DNA from: JAWPMV01 sp038527215
GTDB lineage: Bacteria > Bacteroidota > Bacteroidia > J057
DNA length: 17,915 nt
Direction: 5' to 3'
Assembly (NCBI GenBank): GCA_038527215.1
Contig: JBCBGC010000158.1
Span: 1-17,915, forward strand
Made by a program: the position numbers and the translations under genes. How positions within the stretch are numbered: the first letter of the stretch is position 1; the number at the start of each line of letters is the position of its first letter. The notes under the pieces are model-generated. The model was not told the origin of the DNA. It saw nothing but the letters and a program-made list of their open reading frames with translations, and did not search any database. This document shows, one piece after another, positions 1-7,446 of this stretch.

Positions 1-171
1 CTGAAAATTGAAATATTCAGAGATGCTTTTCTGCATATCATCGAAGATGGATTTATCACTCTGAATCCGGGAGGCATCAATGCTCACATTGACCAATAAC
101 TCCTGGGCCTGTAGCAGGCTGCTGCTCCATCCCATCATCAGGGCCAGCGCCCAATATTTCCATGCTTTCAT
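1..171 (-). CDS. porD: PorD/DUF4835 family protein, 5' part only (gene runs off left edge)
   Basis: This is the first 57 codons of a gene that leaves the window at base 1. The reading begins MKAWKYWALALMMGWSSSLL, a signal peptide with a basic start and hydrophobic core, followed by a likely cut at QAQ-E. The mature start (ELLVNVSIDASRIQSDKSIF) matches the start of the Bacteroidota DUF4835 family, named PorD and linked to type IX secretion. The ATG at 171-169 has a purine-rich AAGAAGGAAG directly upstream and lies 11 bases after the coaBC stop. A coaBC-DUF4835 order is common in this phylum, so the two are probably co-transcribed. The family call rests on a short N-terminal stretch plus gene order. 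It is too short for the rest of the domain to be judged. Confidence 0.8.
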   Translation of the reverse strand, partial: MKAWKYWALALMMGWSSSLLQAQELLVNVSIDASRIQSDKSIFDDMQKSISEYFNFQ

Positions 172-182
172 CTTCCTTCTTT

Positions 183-1367
183 TTAGATCAACGTTAGGAT
201 ACCGGAAAAAATATCTTTCGCTACCTCCCTTTTACTTTTCAGGTCAAAAGTCTGGGGAGGATGCTGCTTGCTCAATAAAGTAATCTTGTTGGTGTTATGC
301 CCGAAACCGGCGCCTTTTTCCCGAAGCGAATTTAAAACTACGAAATCAAGGTTCTTAGCCTCCAGCTTTTTTTGAGCGTTCTCTAACTCATGTTGCGTTT
401 CCATCGCAAATCCCACCAATATTTGCCCTGCGGGCTTTTTCCCGCCCAAATACCGCAATATATCCTGGGTCCGCTGGAGGGGAATGGCCATATCACCTTC
501 TTTCTTTTTGATTTTCTCATCCGCCACTTCGGCAGGGGTGTAATCGGCTACAGCAGCCGCCATGATGACAATATCCGTGGGTTGTTCCCCGACCACTGCC
601 TCAAACATTTGTTGGGCAGATTCCACGGCTAGCAGGTTTACGCCTGCGGGGGGCGCTAAGCTGGTAGGCCCGGAAACCAGCACCACTTCTGCACCAAGGG
701 CCTGAGCTTCTTCCGCCAGGGCATAACCCATTTTTCCCGTGGAGCGATTAGAGATAAAGCGGACCGGGTCAATCGCCTCGCGGGTTGGCCCGGCAGAAAT
801 CAACACTTTCTTCCCTTGCAAAGGCTGAGGACCAAAAAACTGTTCCACCTGGGTCAGGATTTCTTCCGGCTCCATCATGCGGCCAGGCCCTTGAAGTCCA
901 CTAGCTAGGTAGCCTGAACCCGTTGGCAGGACCTGGACGCCATCCTGACTGAGGATCTTGATGTTGGCCTGGGTGCGCGGATGGCGATACATGTCGACGT
1001 CCATGGCGGGGGCCACCATGACCGGACAGCGGGCAGCCAGATACACCGCGGTTAAGGCATTGTCGCAGAGTCCGTGAGCCATTTTGGCCAGGGTATTGGC
1101 GGTCAGGGGAGCCACGATAAAAAGATCAGCCCAATTCCCCCACTCTACGTGCTCCGACCAGTTTTCTTCCCAGATGCCGGAAAATACCTTTTCGCCCGTC
1201 AGTCCGGAAAGGGTCAGTTCTCCCACAAATTCACTGACCGAAGGCGTGGTACAGACTCGCACCTCAGCCCCCGCTTTTTGCAGGAGTCGCAGCAAAAAGA
1301 CGCTTTTATAGGCAGCGATACTACCGGTAAGGCCGAGAATGATTTTTTTTCCTTGCAGTATGCTCAT
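183..1367 (-). CDS. coaBC: Bifunctional phosphopantothenoylcysteine decarboxylase / phosphopantothenate-cysteine ligase
   Basis: CoaBC joins cysteine to 4'-phosphopantothenate and then decarboxylates the product to 4'-phosphopantetheine, the middle of cytosolic CoA synthesis. The 394-residue protein has the usual two domains. Residues 1-180 form the FMN-binding CoaC decarboxylase (LGLTGSIAAYKS near 11, H73, APLTANTLAKMAHGLCDNA near 86, PAMDVDMY near 120). Residues 185-394 form the CoaB ligase (SAGPTREAIDPVRFISN near 191). The ATG at 1367 is preferred over an upstream in-frame start at 1433 because the family begins just before the KKIILGLTGS strand. The E. coli active-site Cys in the LACG loop is Ser here (LASG, S156), and the PAMN motif reads PAMD; I recall both forms as usual in Bacteroidota. 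A terminator separates it from rpoZ, so it likely has its own promoter, though none is clear. porD follows after 11 bases. Confidence 0.95.
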   Translation of the reverse strand: MSILQGKKIILGLTGSIAAYKSVFLLRLLQKAGAEVRVCTTPSVSEFVGELTLSGLTGEKVFSGIWEENWSEHVEWGNWADLFIVAPLTANTLAKMAHGLCDNALTAVYLAARCPVMVAPAMDVDMYRHPRTQANIKILSQDGVQVLPTGSGYLASGLQGPGRMMEPEEILTQVEQFFGPQPLQGKKVLISAGPTREAIDPVRFISNRSTGKMGYALAEEAQALGAEVVLVSGPTSLAPPAGVNLLAVESAQQMFEAVVGEQPTDIVIMAAAVADYTPAEVADEKIKKKEGDMAIPLQRTQDILRYLGGKKPAGQILVGFAMETQHELENAQKKLEAKNLDFVVLNSLREKGAGFGHNTNKITLLSKQHPPQTFDLKSKREVAKDIFSGILTLI

Positions 1368-1470
1368 GTCATTCGCTTGCGCGATCGCGGGATCGGGTAG
1401 AAAACGAGAATAAATTAGAGAAATTGCGGGCAAAAAAATAGGACATTCTCCTACCCTGAGCTATATGGAC

Positions 1471-1495
1471 AAAAAGCGAGTCCGAGGACTCGCTT
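1471..1495 (-). terminator. Rho-independent terminator after the rpoZ-like gene
   Basis: A perfect inverted repeat, AAGCGAGTC at 1474-1482 and GACTCGCTT at 1487-1495, leaves a 4-base loop. Read on the minus strand the stem runs straight into TTTTT (1475-1471), the form of an intrinsic terminator. It lies 26 bases past the rpoZ-like stop and about 100 bases before coaBC, so it should end or reduce transcription between these two genes. Confidence 0.75.
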
Positions 1496-1521
1496 CATAT
1501 TGTTGACATGTAGAGAAATGG

Positions 1522-1827
1522 CTATTCCTCTATGGCATGTGGGTCTCTGACGTGTACCTCCTCACCCATGTACTGTTCCAGGGCAATCTGAGTAGGCTTG
1601 GGTTTGCGCTCATAAAAGCGGCTAATTTCAATCTGCTCCTTGTTCTCCATGACTTCCTCCAGGTTGTCATAAGCAGGGGCAAATTCAGCCAGTTTCTGAG
1701 CCAACTCTTCTTTAATGTCCAGGGTAACCTGATTGGCACGCTTGCTCACGATCATGATAGAGCGGTACAGGTTTCCGGACATTTGTCCCAACTTTTTGGT
1801 GTCCAAGGGCACAAAATTATCTTTCAT
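1522..1827 (-). CDS. rpoZ: RNA polymerase omega/Rpb6-like subunit
   Basis: A 101-residue acidic protein. The central helix (GNLYRSIMIVSKRANQVTLD, residues 18-37) corresponds to the conserved omega/Rpb6 segment in which a run of residues ending in A-x-R-A-x-Q packs against the beta' subunit. Omega helps RNA polymerase assemble and stay stable. The Bacteroidota form is longer and more divergent than the Proteobacterial one and is often annotated as an Rpb6-family protein. It lies 55 bases downstream of bamD and upstream of coaBC, the usual position in this phylum, which supports the call. The start at 1827 gives a family-typical N-terminus. The C-terminal third (residues 70-101) is charged and has no recognised motif. 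Confidence 0.85.
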   Translation of the reverse strand: MKDNFVPLDTKKLGQMSGNLYRSIMIVSKRANQVTLDIKEELAQKLAEFAPAYDNLEEVMENKEQIEISRFYERKPKPTQIALEQYMGEEVHVRDPHAIEE

Positions 1828-1882
1828 AATCTGCGGTTTATCTTACTCGCTATATTAAGGTAACGAAAATTCTAGCTTTCTG

Positions 1883-2716
1883 TTATCTCGATGCCTGAGC
1901 AGCCAAAATCTTGCCAAGGTTTTTCTTGGCTTTTAGGTAAAGACCTTCGGCTTCTTTCAGGTGAACACTACTCGGATACTTGTCTACAAATTTCTCATAG
2001 AATTCGATAGCATCCAAATAACGGTTTTTCTTTCTTCGCTCTGTACTTACACCCGCCAGTAAAACAGCTGATTTTACATGCAGGAACTCAGCCTCTTCCC
2101 GGTAGCGGGAATCAGGATAATCCTGCGTCATGGCTTCAAAAGCGGTCAAGGCAGCTTTATAGTTTTCTACTTTGAAGTAAAGGTTGGCGTTTTCAAAAGC
2201 TTTTCTCGCCAGTCGCTCCCGCAACTCCGTCATCAATTCAGAGCACTGATCTACCCTTTTGTCAAAAGGAAAACGGTTGATGAAAAGCTGAAACTGGTTG
2301 ATCGCCTTAATTGTAAAAGACTGATCCAGATAATGCGGCGCGGATTCCAGATAGTAGCAATAAGCTACCTGAAAAAGGGCTTCCGGGGTGCGCTCATCAT
2401 TCGGATACTGCTTGGCGTACTGTTCAAACTGGTAGGCCGATACGACGTAGAAGCCCACATTGTATTTACAGTAAGCGTAACGCAAAAGTACCTCTTTGGC
2501 CCGAGGCTGCCCCCGATAAGCTCCCTGAAGTTCTTCAAAGATAAAGGCGGCTTTTTCGTAGTCCTCCCGATTGTAGAAATAATAGGCAGCAGAATCTTTC
2601 TCTGCGATGGTCCCTTTCCGAGACCAGGCCGTGTATTTTTTGTAATCAGCGGAGCAGGCCATTCCGGCCATCAGGACCACGCCAAGCGTGATATATGTAA
2701 AGAGGGTTCGACGCAT
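1883..2716 (-). CDS. bamD: Outer-membrane assembly lipoprotein BamD-like (TPR)
   Basis: The 277-residue protein has a lipoprotein signal: two arginines, a hydrophobic core, and a lipobox GMAC with the lipidated cysteine at residue 21. The rest is helical with TPR-like repeats (for example YYFYNREDYEKAAFIFEEL near 39, ALTAFEAMTQDYPDSRYREE near 190, and AIEFYEKFVDKYPSS near 235). Spaced aromatic and proline residues (YPNDERTPEALF) are typical of BamD/YfiO. BamD works with BamA on the periplasmic face of the outer membrane to insert beta-barrel proteins. The start at 2716 is chosen because it puts the lipobox at the right distance; a longer in-frame start at 2788 would bury it. The first gene of the bamD, rpoZ, coaBC, porD run, divergent from the lptF-type gene. 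A perfect -7 box ends only six bases before this ATG. Confidence 0.88.
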   Translation of the reverse strand: MRRTLFTYITLGVVLMAGMACSADYKKYTAWSRKGTIAEKDSAAYYFYNREDYEKAAFIFEELQGAYRGQPRAKEVLLRYAYCKYNVGFYVVSAYQFEQYAKQYPNDERTPEALFQVAYCYYLESAPHYLDQSFTIKAINQFQLFINRFPFDKRVDQCSELMTELRERLARKAFENANLYFKVENYKAALTAFEAMTQDYPDSRYREEAEFLHVKSAVLLAGVSTERRKKNRYLDAIEFYEKFVDKYPSSVHLKEAEGLYLKAKKNLGKILAAQASR

Positions 2717-2722
2717 GAGGCG

Positions 2723-2757
2723 CAAAGTTAAACAATTCCTAATCGATAAAAAACCAA
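2723..2757 (-). promoter_or_regulatory. Putative Bacteroidota-type promoter for bamD
   Basis: On the minus strand, TAACTTTG (2730-2723) is an exact match to the TAnnTTTG -7 box of the primary Bacteroidota sigma factor. A TTG at 2757-2755 could be the -33 element, with a 24-bp spacer that is slightly longer than the usual 19-23. Transcription would then start around 2716-2718, at or next to the bamD ATG, which would make the mRNA leaderless or nearly so. Confidence 0.45.
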
Positions 2758-2936
2758 TCCCAGGGCTATGCTGGGGAAAAGCACTCAACAGTCTAGACTG
2801 GAAAAGTGGATTTTTGGTTGCTTGCTCAGCGCGGCGAGATTTTTTTCCCCCACTTCCCTTTATTTAATTTGCGAGTCATACAACGCCTCCAATAGGTTCC
2901 GACACCTTAAGTTGTGATAGCCAAAAGGAAAAAGCA

Positions 2937-4040
2937 TTGAATAAAATCCTGTCCATATTTAAACGCATCCCCATTCTGGATCGCTACCTCATCGGGCAGT
3001 TTGTGACGACCTTCCTCTTTATCCTGGGCATGGTGATTTCGATTTGTGTCCTGGTGGATTTCGTGGAGAAGGTGGATGAGTTTCTGGACAAAAAGCCCCC
3101 GATGAGCGAGATCCTGTTTGATTACTATCTCAATTTCATTCCTTATTGGGGAAATTTACTATCCCCGATCTGCATTTTTCTGGCGGTGATCTTTTTTACC
3201 TCTCGCATGGCGAGCCGTACAGAAATCATTCCGATGTATGGGGCAGGCATTACCTTTGGTCGGGTACTGATCCCTTACATCATTACCGGGATTATGCTGG
3301 CAGGGGTCTCTTATTATTTCAAATCTCACCTGATCCCTAAAGCTACGGAGGAGCGGATAGAGTTTGAGTATAAATATCTGCGAAAGCCCCGCCTGTCCCG
3401 TAAGCGGGATGTCCATAAAAAAGTGGCCCCAGACACCTTTGTCTACATTGGCTACTATAATGAAAAAAAGAAAGAAGGGCATACTTTCGGGCTGGAAAGA
3501 ATCAAAGATGGAGACATCCTGGCCAAGATTGATGCCAAGCGAATCCGCTGGGTGGACTCTACCCGTAGTTGGAAGCTTTCCAATGTCGTGGCTCGCTATA
3601 TCACCGACCTGAAAGAAGAAGTGGTGATGCATCGTAGCCTGGATACCACCTTTTTGCTTACCCCGGACGATATCTATGTCAAGGAACAAAAGGCCGAAAG
3701 TATGTCTCTGCCGGAACTGCTGGAGTACATCAAGTGGGAAGAAATGCGCGGGTCGGACATTCTGCGCGAGCTTTACATTGAGCGGCACAGGCGTTTTTCA
3801 GATCCTTTTTCCATCATCATTCTGACCCTAATCGGTTTTGCCATGTCCAGCCGAAAGTCGCGCGGAGGCATTGCCTTGCAGATTGGGCTGGGCTTGCTGA
3901 TTTGCTTTCTGTATATCGCCCTCCTCTTTGCCGGGCAAGCCTTGATCAGTGATACCTTCCCGGCCTGGGCTGCGGTTTGGCTCCCCAACATTATTTTCCT
4001 GCCGATCAGCATCATTTTGCTGTATCTTGCACCTAAATGA
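2937..4040 (+). CDS. LptF/LptG (YjgP/YjgQ) family LPS-export permease
   Basis: A 367-residue inner-membrane protein of the family that, with the LptB ATPase, lifts lipopolysaccharide out of the inner membrane toward the periplasmic bridge. Three N-terminal membrane spans (about 22-42, 70-88, 105-125) are followed by a soluble periplasmic region (about 130-275, the beta-jellyroll position) and three C-terminal spans (about 288-305, 312-333, 345-363). This is the family layout, and the length is normal. Recognisable pieces are LDRYLIGQFVTTFLFILGMV at 14 and TSRMASRTEIIPMYGAGITF at 88. Translation appears to start at a TTG (2937) with AAGGA about eight bases upstream; there is no in-frame ATG before residue 32. 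Whether it is LptF or LptG cannot be told from the sequence. Its stop overlaps the next ATG (ATGA), so the two genes are translationally coupled. Confidence 0.9.
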   Translation: MNKILSIFKRIPILDRYLIGQFVTTFLFILGMVISICVLVDFVEKVDEFLDKKPPMSEILFDYYLNFIPYWGNLLSPICIFLAVIFFTSRMASRTEIIPMYGAGITFGRVLIPYIITGIMLAGVSYYFKSHLIPKATEERIEFEYKYLRKPRLSRKRDVHKKVAPDTFVYIGYYNEKKKEGHTFGLERIKDGDILAKIDAKRIRWVDSTRSWKLSNVVARYITDLKEEVVMHRSLDTTFLLTPDDIYVKEQKAESMSLPELLEYIKWEEMRGSDILRELYIERHRRFSDPFSIIILTLIGFAMSSRKSRGGIALQIGLGLLICFLYIALLFAGQALISDTFPAWAAVWLPNIIFLPISIILLYLAPK

Positions 4041-5659
4041 AACTGCCTGATCCAGATCGTCCCATTCGTCTCGCCCTGTTCTGTCTGTTGCTGGCGGGGT
4101 TATACTTCCTGGCGTACGGCTTTCATGGAATGGGAGATACGGACCAGGGCTTCATTAGTGGGCTGGCCTGGCGGGTCAGTCAGGGGGAAGTTCCCTATCT
4201 GGATTTTCTGTACGTGCGCCCTCCCCTAAGCCTTTATCTGCATGCTTTGCTGATCAACATATTGCCGGATGACCTCTATTTATTGATGGAGCGATTGGGC
4301 TTCTATTTGATCATGGCCTTTACGGTACATGCTTGTACCCGTAGCCTACAGCAGTTTTTTGATTTTCGGGAAATCGGGCTATCTCCGGATTTATTTGCCC
4401 TGCTGGCTTTTATCCTCAGTGTCCACAATTTCCCGCCCATGGCCTGGCATACCATAGATGGGCTGGCTTTTGCAGCCCTGGGTATACGGCTGCTTTCTTT
4501 CCAGAATAGTCCTATCCGCTGGGGGATTGCCTTGACGGCTTTTCTGGCGGCAGCAGCTTGTAAACAGGCTTTTTACCCGATGCTGGTGGCCGGTCCGGTA
4601 GCCTTACTCCTCTTACATCCTGGCCGCAAAAGCTGGTCGGTACTGGGCATTTTTGCGGTGATGAGCTTATTCGCGGTAGGGGTCTGGGCAGGCCTGGCTC
4701 CCGAATACTGGCAGGCCTTCTGGGCACAAACGACCGGGGCTACCCGCTGGACAGAGCTCTTAGAGGTAGGCGTGATTGCCTACGCAGAGCCTTTCCTGGT
4801 GATTCTACTGCCGCTCATTCTGGTGTGGCGGGCCCAGGCTTTTTACCAATGGAAATACCTTCCGGCCAGCATCTTTGGCCTGACCTTCTTTGGGCTGTTG
4901 GGCATTCACGTTTACCGAGCGATCCGAGGCGAGGTGTATATCCCGCCTTCTCTGGGATTCAGCCAGGCCTTTTTTCTCCTGGCCGCAGGGATTGCGATCA
5001 AAGGCTTTTGGGTAAATGCCAAGGCCCATAGTATGCTTTTACTGATGCTGGTCGTCGCCTGGTGTTCGGGGATCAGTTGGGGCTATGCTACCCCCATGCT
5101 ATTTTTTACGCCCATCCTATTTGGCTTCGTTTATGGGCTGTATGAAGAACTCGATTTCTCCGTGCCCAGATATGTCTACGGCATCGCGGGCATCCTCCTC
5201 TTATGGATTTTTTCCCTGCTTTATCAATACCCGTATCGTGATGCGCCCCGGGCCGATACCCAGTATCGGCTGGAAGAGCTTTCCCCCAAATTCACCGGGA
5301 TCAAATCAGGTCAGCCGTTCTATGATCAGACGCAGGAACTCCTGCAATTGGTGGAAAAGTACGGCGCTAATGTTACCGTGCTCCCGGCTTATCCACTGGC
5401 CCATTACCTCACCGGTACCGATAATCCTATCGGTATTGGCTGGGCCCACAACGCGGAAATGGCCTTTGATCAAGGCTTTAAGCGGGTCGAAGGGGAACTC
5501 CAGCAGCGCCGCCCGGTGGTGTTGGTCCAGCGGAAGCCTGGTATCTTCGATGAGGCTCAGGATCCTTCACGCTACGGCAGCAAGATCACCCAATATGTGC
5601 TGGATGAGGGGATAAAAGCCGATAGTACCCGCTTTTTCTGGGTGTATGAATGGCCCTAA
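4037..5659 (+). CDS. Predicted GT-C-type membrane glycosyltransferase-like protein
   Basis: A 540-residue polytopic membrane protein, not assigned to a named family with certainty. After the first span (about 12-28) the first outside loop contains GMGDTDQGFISGLAWRVSQG (31-50). It is followed by a PYLDFLYVRPPLSLYLHA segment. An acidic DxD-like pair (D34, D36) in this loop and the following G-x-x-PY-x-D-x-x-x-x-x-PP pattern are typical of GT-C enzymes that take sugars from polyprenyl-phosphate donors on the outer side of the inner membrane. About ten further hydrophobic segments run to about 400. A soluble tail (about 405-540) follows. The start overlaps the LptF/LptG-type stop by four bases, hinting at a role in LPS or surface glycan modification, which is inference. 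Weak points are the generic nature of the motif and the lack of neighbouring glycan genes. Confidence 0.6.
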   Translation: MKLPDPDRPIRLALFCLLLAGLYFLAYGFHGMGDTDQGFISGLAWRVSQGEVPYLDFLYVRPPLSLYLHALLINILPDDLYLLMERLGFYLIMAFTVHACTRSLQQFFDFREIGLSPDLFALLAFILSVHNFPPMAWHTIDGLAFAALGIRLLSFQNSPIRWGIALTAFLAAAACKQAFYPMLVAGPVALLLLHPGRKSWSVLGIFAVMSLFAVGVWAGLAPEYWQAFWAQTTGATRWTELLEVGVIAYAEPFLVILLPLILVWRAQAFYQWKYLPASIFGLTFFGLLGIHVYRAIRGEVYIPPSLGFSQAFFLLAAGIAIKGFWVNAKAHSMLLLMLVVAWCSGISWGYATPMLFFTPILFGFVYGLYEELDFSVPRYVYGIAGILLLWIFSLLYQYPYRDAPRADTQYRLEELSPKFTGIKSGQPFYDQTQELLQLVEKYGANVTVLPAYPLAHYLTGTDNPIGIGWAHNAEMAFDQGFKRVEGELQQRRPVVLVQRKPGIFDEAQDPSRYGSKITQYVLDEGIKADSTRFFWVYEWP

Positions 5660-5700
5660 AAAAATTGCGCGATAGCCAGAAGCCATCGCGCAATGTTATT
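5658..5700. terminator. Bidirectional intrinsic terminator between convergent genes
   Basis: ATTGCGCGAT (5664-5673) and ATCGCGCAAT (5685-5694) form a perfect 10-bp stem. On the minus strand the loop can close further by a G-T and two G-C pairs. Minus-strand transcripts meet seven T residues (5664-5658) straight after the stem. Plus-strand transcripts meet GTTATTTTTT. The stem begins five bases after the stop of the upstream plus gene and lies just past the end of the OmpA-domain gene, so it serves both. Confidence 0.85.
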
Positions 5701-5715
5701 TTTTAGGTATGCTGA

Positions 5716-7125
5716 TTAAACGTTTAGGTCAGTCAGCAATTCATTCAGTCTTTCCTTGGTCAGACGGCGGAATTTTACTTTCATTTTTACCGTAGGCAGG
5801 GCCTTAGAGGTGTTTCTCTTAGGCTTCTTGGCCAGGGATTCTACCGTAAAACTCCGCTTTGCCAGCCAGGGCTCACCATTATCATCATATTGGATGGCGA
5901 TCATGATCAGCTTGGTTTTTGCGTCGAGGAATTTCACCTTTTTGGCTTCGTAGTTCCGGGTGTCCCGTCGCTTCATAGGAATGTAGGTTTTTACTACTTC
6001 TCCTACGATCATCACCTCGGTGGTTCTCACATATCTCCTGCCCTTTAGTTTTACCAGGATATCAACCCCATTATCATTGCGATCGGTATTCTGAGAATAG
6101 TAAAGCGGTCTGGCCGCGGCATATCTACCGGCACCAGGAATATTGAACTGGTAGGACTTAAATTTTCCAGAGTAAGTAACTGGGGAGTTCTGCAGGCCAT
6201 TCCAGGATTTTACGGCATTGAAACCTGGATCACCATTCCCAAGGGCGGCATCACCACCGCGTGGTTTTCTTCTACCTCCACGGCCTCCTCCTGCACCCAG
6301 ATAAGCACCCATGTCGGCATCGTTTCTGGTGGTAGGGACATAAGCCTCCATCATCACCCCTTCATTCATTCGTACGGGCCGGCGCTTGGCAGTAGCATTG
6401 ATGGAAAAACTACCGGCAATTTCCAGCGGTCCGGATCGGGTATTGACCGAAGGCATGGAGTTGGTGATCATATCACTGCGACGGAAGAGTTCCTTCATGG
6501 TAATTTCTACTTCCGCTTCCTCCGTTTTGAAGGCATTGCGGGGAATAATCACCATGGTTTTTTCCGGTGTAATAATGACCGTGCGACGGGCATTTTTTAC
6601 AGGGAAAGGATTATAGTCGCAATAAATCGTATCAGTGTAAGTAGAAGGATCTTCTGGCTCAGGTTCCTGGGCTACTACCGCAGTAGTGTCTTCTTCCACT
6701 GGTGGCTCATAGATTTCGTTGGAGAAAACCACGGCCACGTCAGCCCGGCGATTCATGCGGCGTCCTGCATAGGTATCGTTGGCCAATACTGGCTTGTTGG
6801 TGCCTAATCCTTCATATTTGATGCGATTGAGGTCCACCCCATTTTCCACCATGTAAAGGGAAACCGCCCGAGCCCTCAATTCAGAGAGTTGCAGGTTGTA
6901 CTTATCAGAACCAATGCTGTCGGTATGTCCAAAGATTTCCACATAGTAGGAAGGATATCCTGAAAAGCGCCCAATCAGGGTGTCCAGGGTAGCTTTAGAC
7001 AGATCCGGCAGATCGGCATTGTCAAAACGGAAATACACCGTATCGATCGCAAATTGTGCTGCTTCCTGGGCTTGAGCAGCCAGCATACTGAAGCAAAAGG
7101 CACATAATAGATACAGTCTTTTCAT
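5716..7125 (-). CDS. OmpA-domain exported protein with uncharacterised basic C-terminal half
   Basis: A 469-residue exported protein. Residues 1-19 form a signal peptide (core LYLLCAFCFSMLAAQA) with a cut before Q20. An OmpA-like peptidoglycan-binding domain follows directly (about 25-135): YFRFDNADLP at 31, then FGHTDSIGSDKYNLQLSELR. D69 and R84 hold the spacing of the Asp/Arg pair that binds diaminopimelate. MNRRADVAV at 124 closes the domain. An acidic linker (139-160) leads to a beta-rich region (about 165-265; IIPRNAFKTEEAEVEITMKE, then a MITNSMPS segment). The pattern is often seen in large Bacteroidota surface proteins. Next is a Gly/Arg patch (GAGGGRGGRRKPRGG near 277) and a lysine-rich end. 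OmpA domains are more often C-terminal, so this order is unusual. It probably ties a periplasmic or outer-membrane structure to the cell wall. It is monocistronic as far as can be seen. Confidence 0.85.
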   Translation of the reverse strand: MKRLYLLCAFCFSMLAAQAQEAAQFAIDTVYFRFDNADLPDLSKATLDTLIGRFSGYPSYYVEIFGHTDSIGSDKYNLQLSELRARAVSLYMVENGVDLNRIKYEGLGTNKPVLANDTYAGRRMNRRADVAVVFSNEIYEPPVEEDTTAVVAQEPEPEDPSTYTDTIYCDYNPFPVKNARRTVIITPEKTMVIIPRNAFKTEEAEVEITMKELFRRSDMITNSMPSVNTRSGPLEIAGSFSINATAKRRPVRMNEGVMMEAYVPTTRNDADMGAYLGAGGGRGGRRKPRGGDAALGNGDPGFNAVKSWNGLQNSPVTYSGKFKSYQFNIPGAGRYAAARPLYYSQNTDRNDNGVDILVKLKGRRYVRTTEVMIVGEVVKTYIPMKRRDTRNYEAKKVKFLDAKTKLIMIAIQYDDNGEPWLAKRSFTVESLAKKPKRNTSKALPTVKMKVKFRRLTKERLNELLTDLNV

Positions 7126-7446
7126 AGCAAGGCCGTATTATATTAGGAATAAATTATTTGCTTCGAATATAGCTAAAATTCATTGGACTTGATAAAAAGC
7201 AAAATTCCTCTTGCATGCTGATCGCAGCAATATCCCCCCGCCATAGCCTTTTAAAAAAAGGCCTGCTTTGCCTAGCACCCTGATAATGAAGCCTTTTAAA
7301 ACAAGTAAGGGAGAGATAAAGAGAGGGAATTTGCTTCCAATTTTCCAAGCATTCACCATAAAAAATTTTGTCCGGATCACAGGAAGCCTCCGAACATAAA
7401 AATTTCGGGAAATGGTAATGAAAATAAGAGAGTCGGAAAAGAGAGT
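7126..7446. other. Intergenic region, 321 bases, no supported gene
   Basis: The stretch lies upstream of the OmpA-domain gene and downstream of the receiver gene, both on the minus strand. The short open frames here read as low-complexity noise with no domain. It holds two copies of AGCCTTTTAAAA (7245-7256 and 7290-7301). The first is part of a small hairpin (GCCTTTT, three A, AAAAGGC; 7246-7262). I saw no promoter with both boxes at proper spacing for the OmpA gene; the best -7-like site is TATATTCG on the minus strand (7171-7164), without a -33 box. Confidence 0.6.
7245..7301. repeat. 12-bp direct repeat pair, one copy in a hairpin
   Basis: AGCCTTTTAAAA occurs at 7245-7256 and again at 7290-7301, with starts 45 bases apart. 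The first copy continues into AAAGGC, giving a 7-bp stem with a 3-base loop. AT-rich content makes chance plausible. It lies 120-176 bases upstream of the OmpA-domain ATG. Confidence 0.4.

Noticed and set aside
1368..1433. N-terminal extension of coaBC from the in-frame start at 1433
   Set aside because: The 22 added residues do not resemble family members; the ATG at 1367 puts the flavoprotein strand at the normal distance.
2078..2731. 217-residue open frame antisense to bamD
   Set aside because: Shadow frame on the opposite strand of a gene with clear lipobox and TPR pattern.
2717..2788. Longer bamD starting at 2788
   Set aside because: It would bury the lipoprotein signal 24 residues inside the protein and run over the -7 box.
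2864..2871. TTAATTTG as a promoter for the lptF-type gene
   Set aside because: One mismatch in the -7 box and no TTG at 17-23 bp upstream; the nearest is about 39 bp away.
3159..3788. 209-residue open frame antisense to the lptF-type gene
   Set aside because: It is a shadow of a well-supported gene; it has no domain or signal.
7154..7380. Two short minus-strand frames upstream of the OmpA gene
   Set aside because: Sequences look random, overlap each other in different frames and have no domain or ribosome site.
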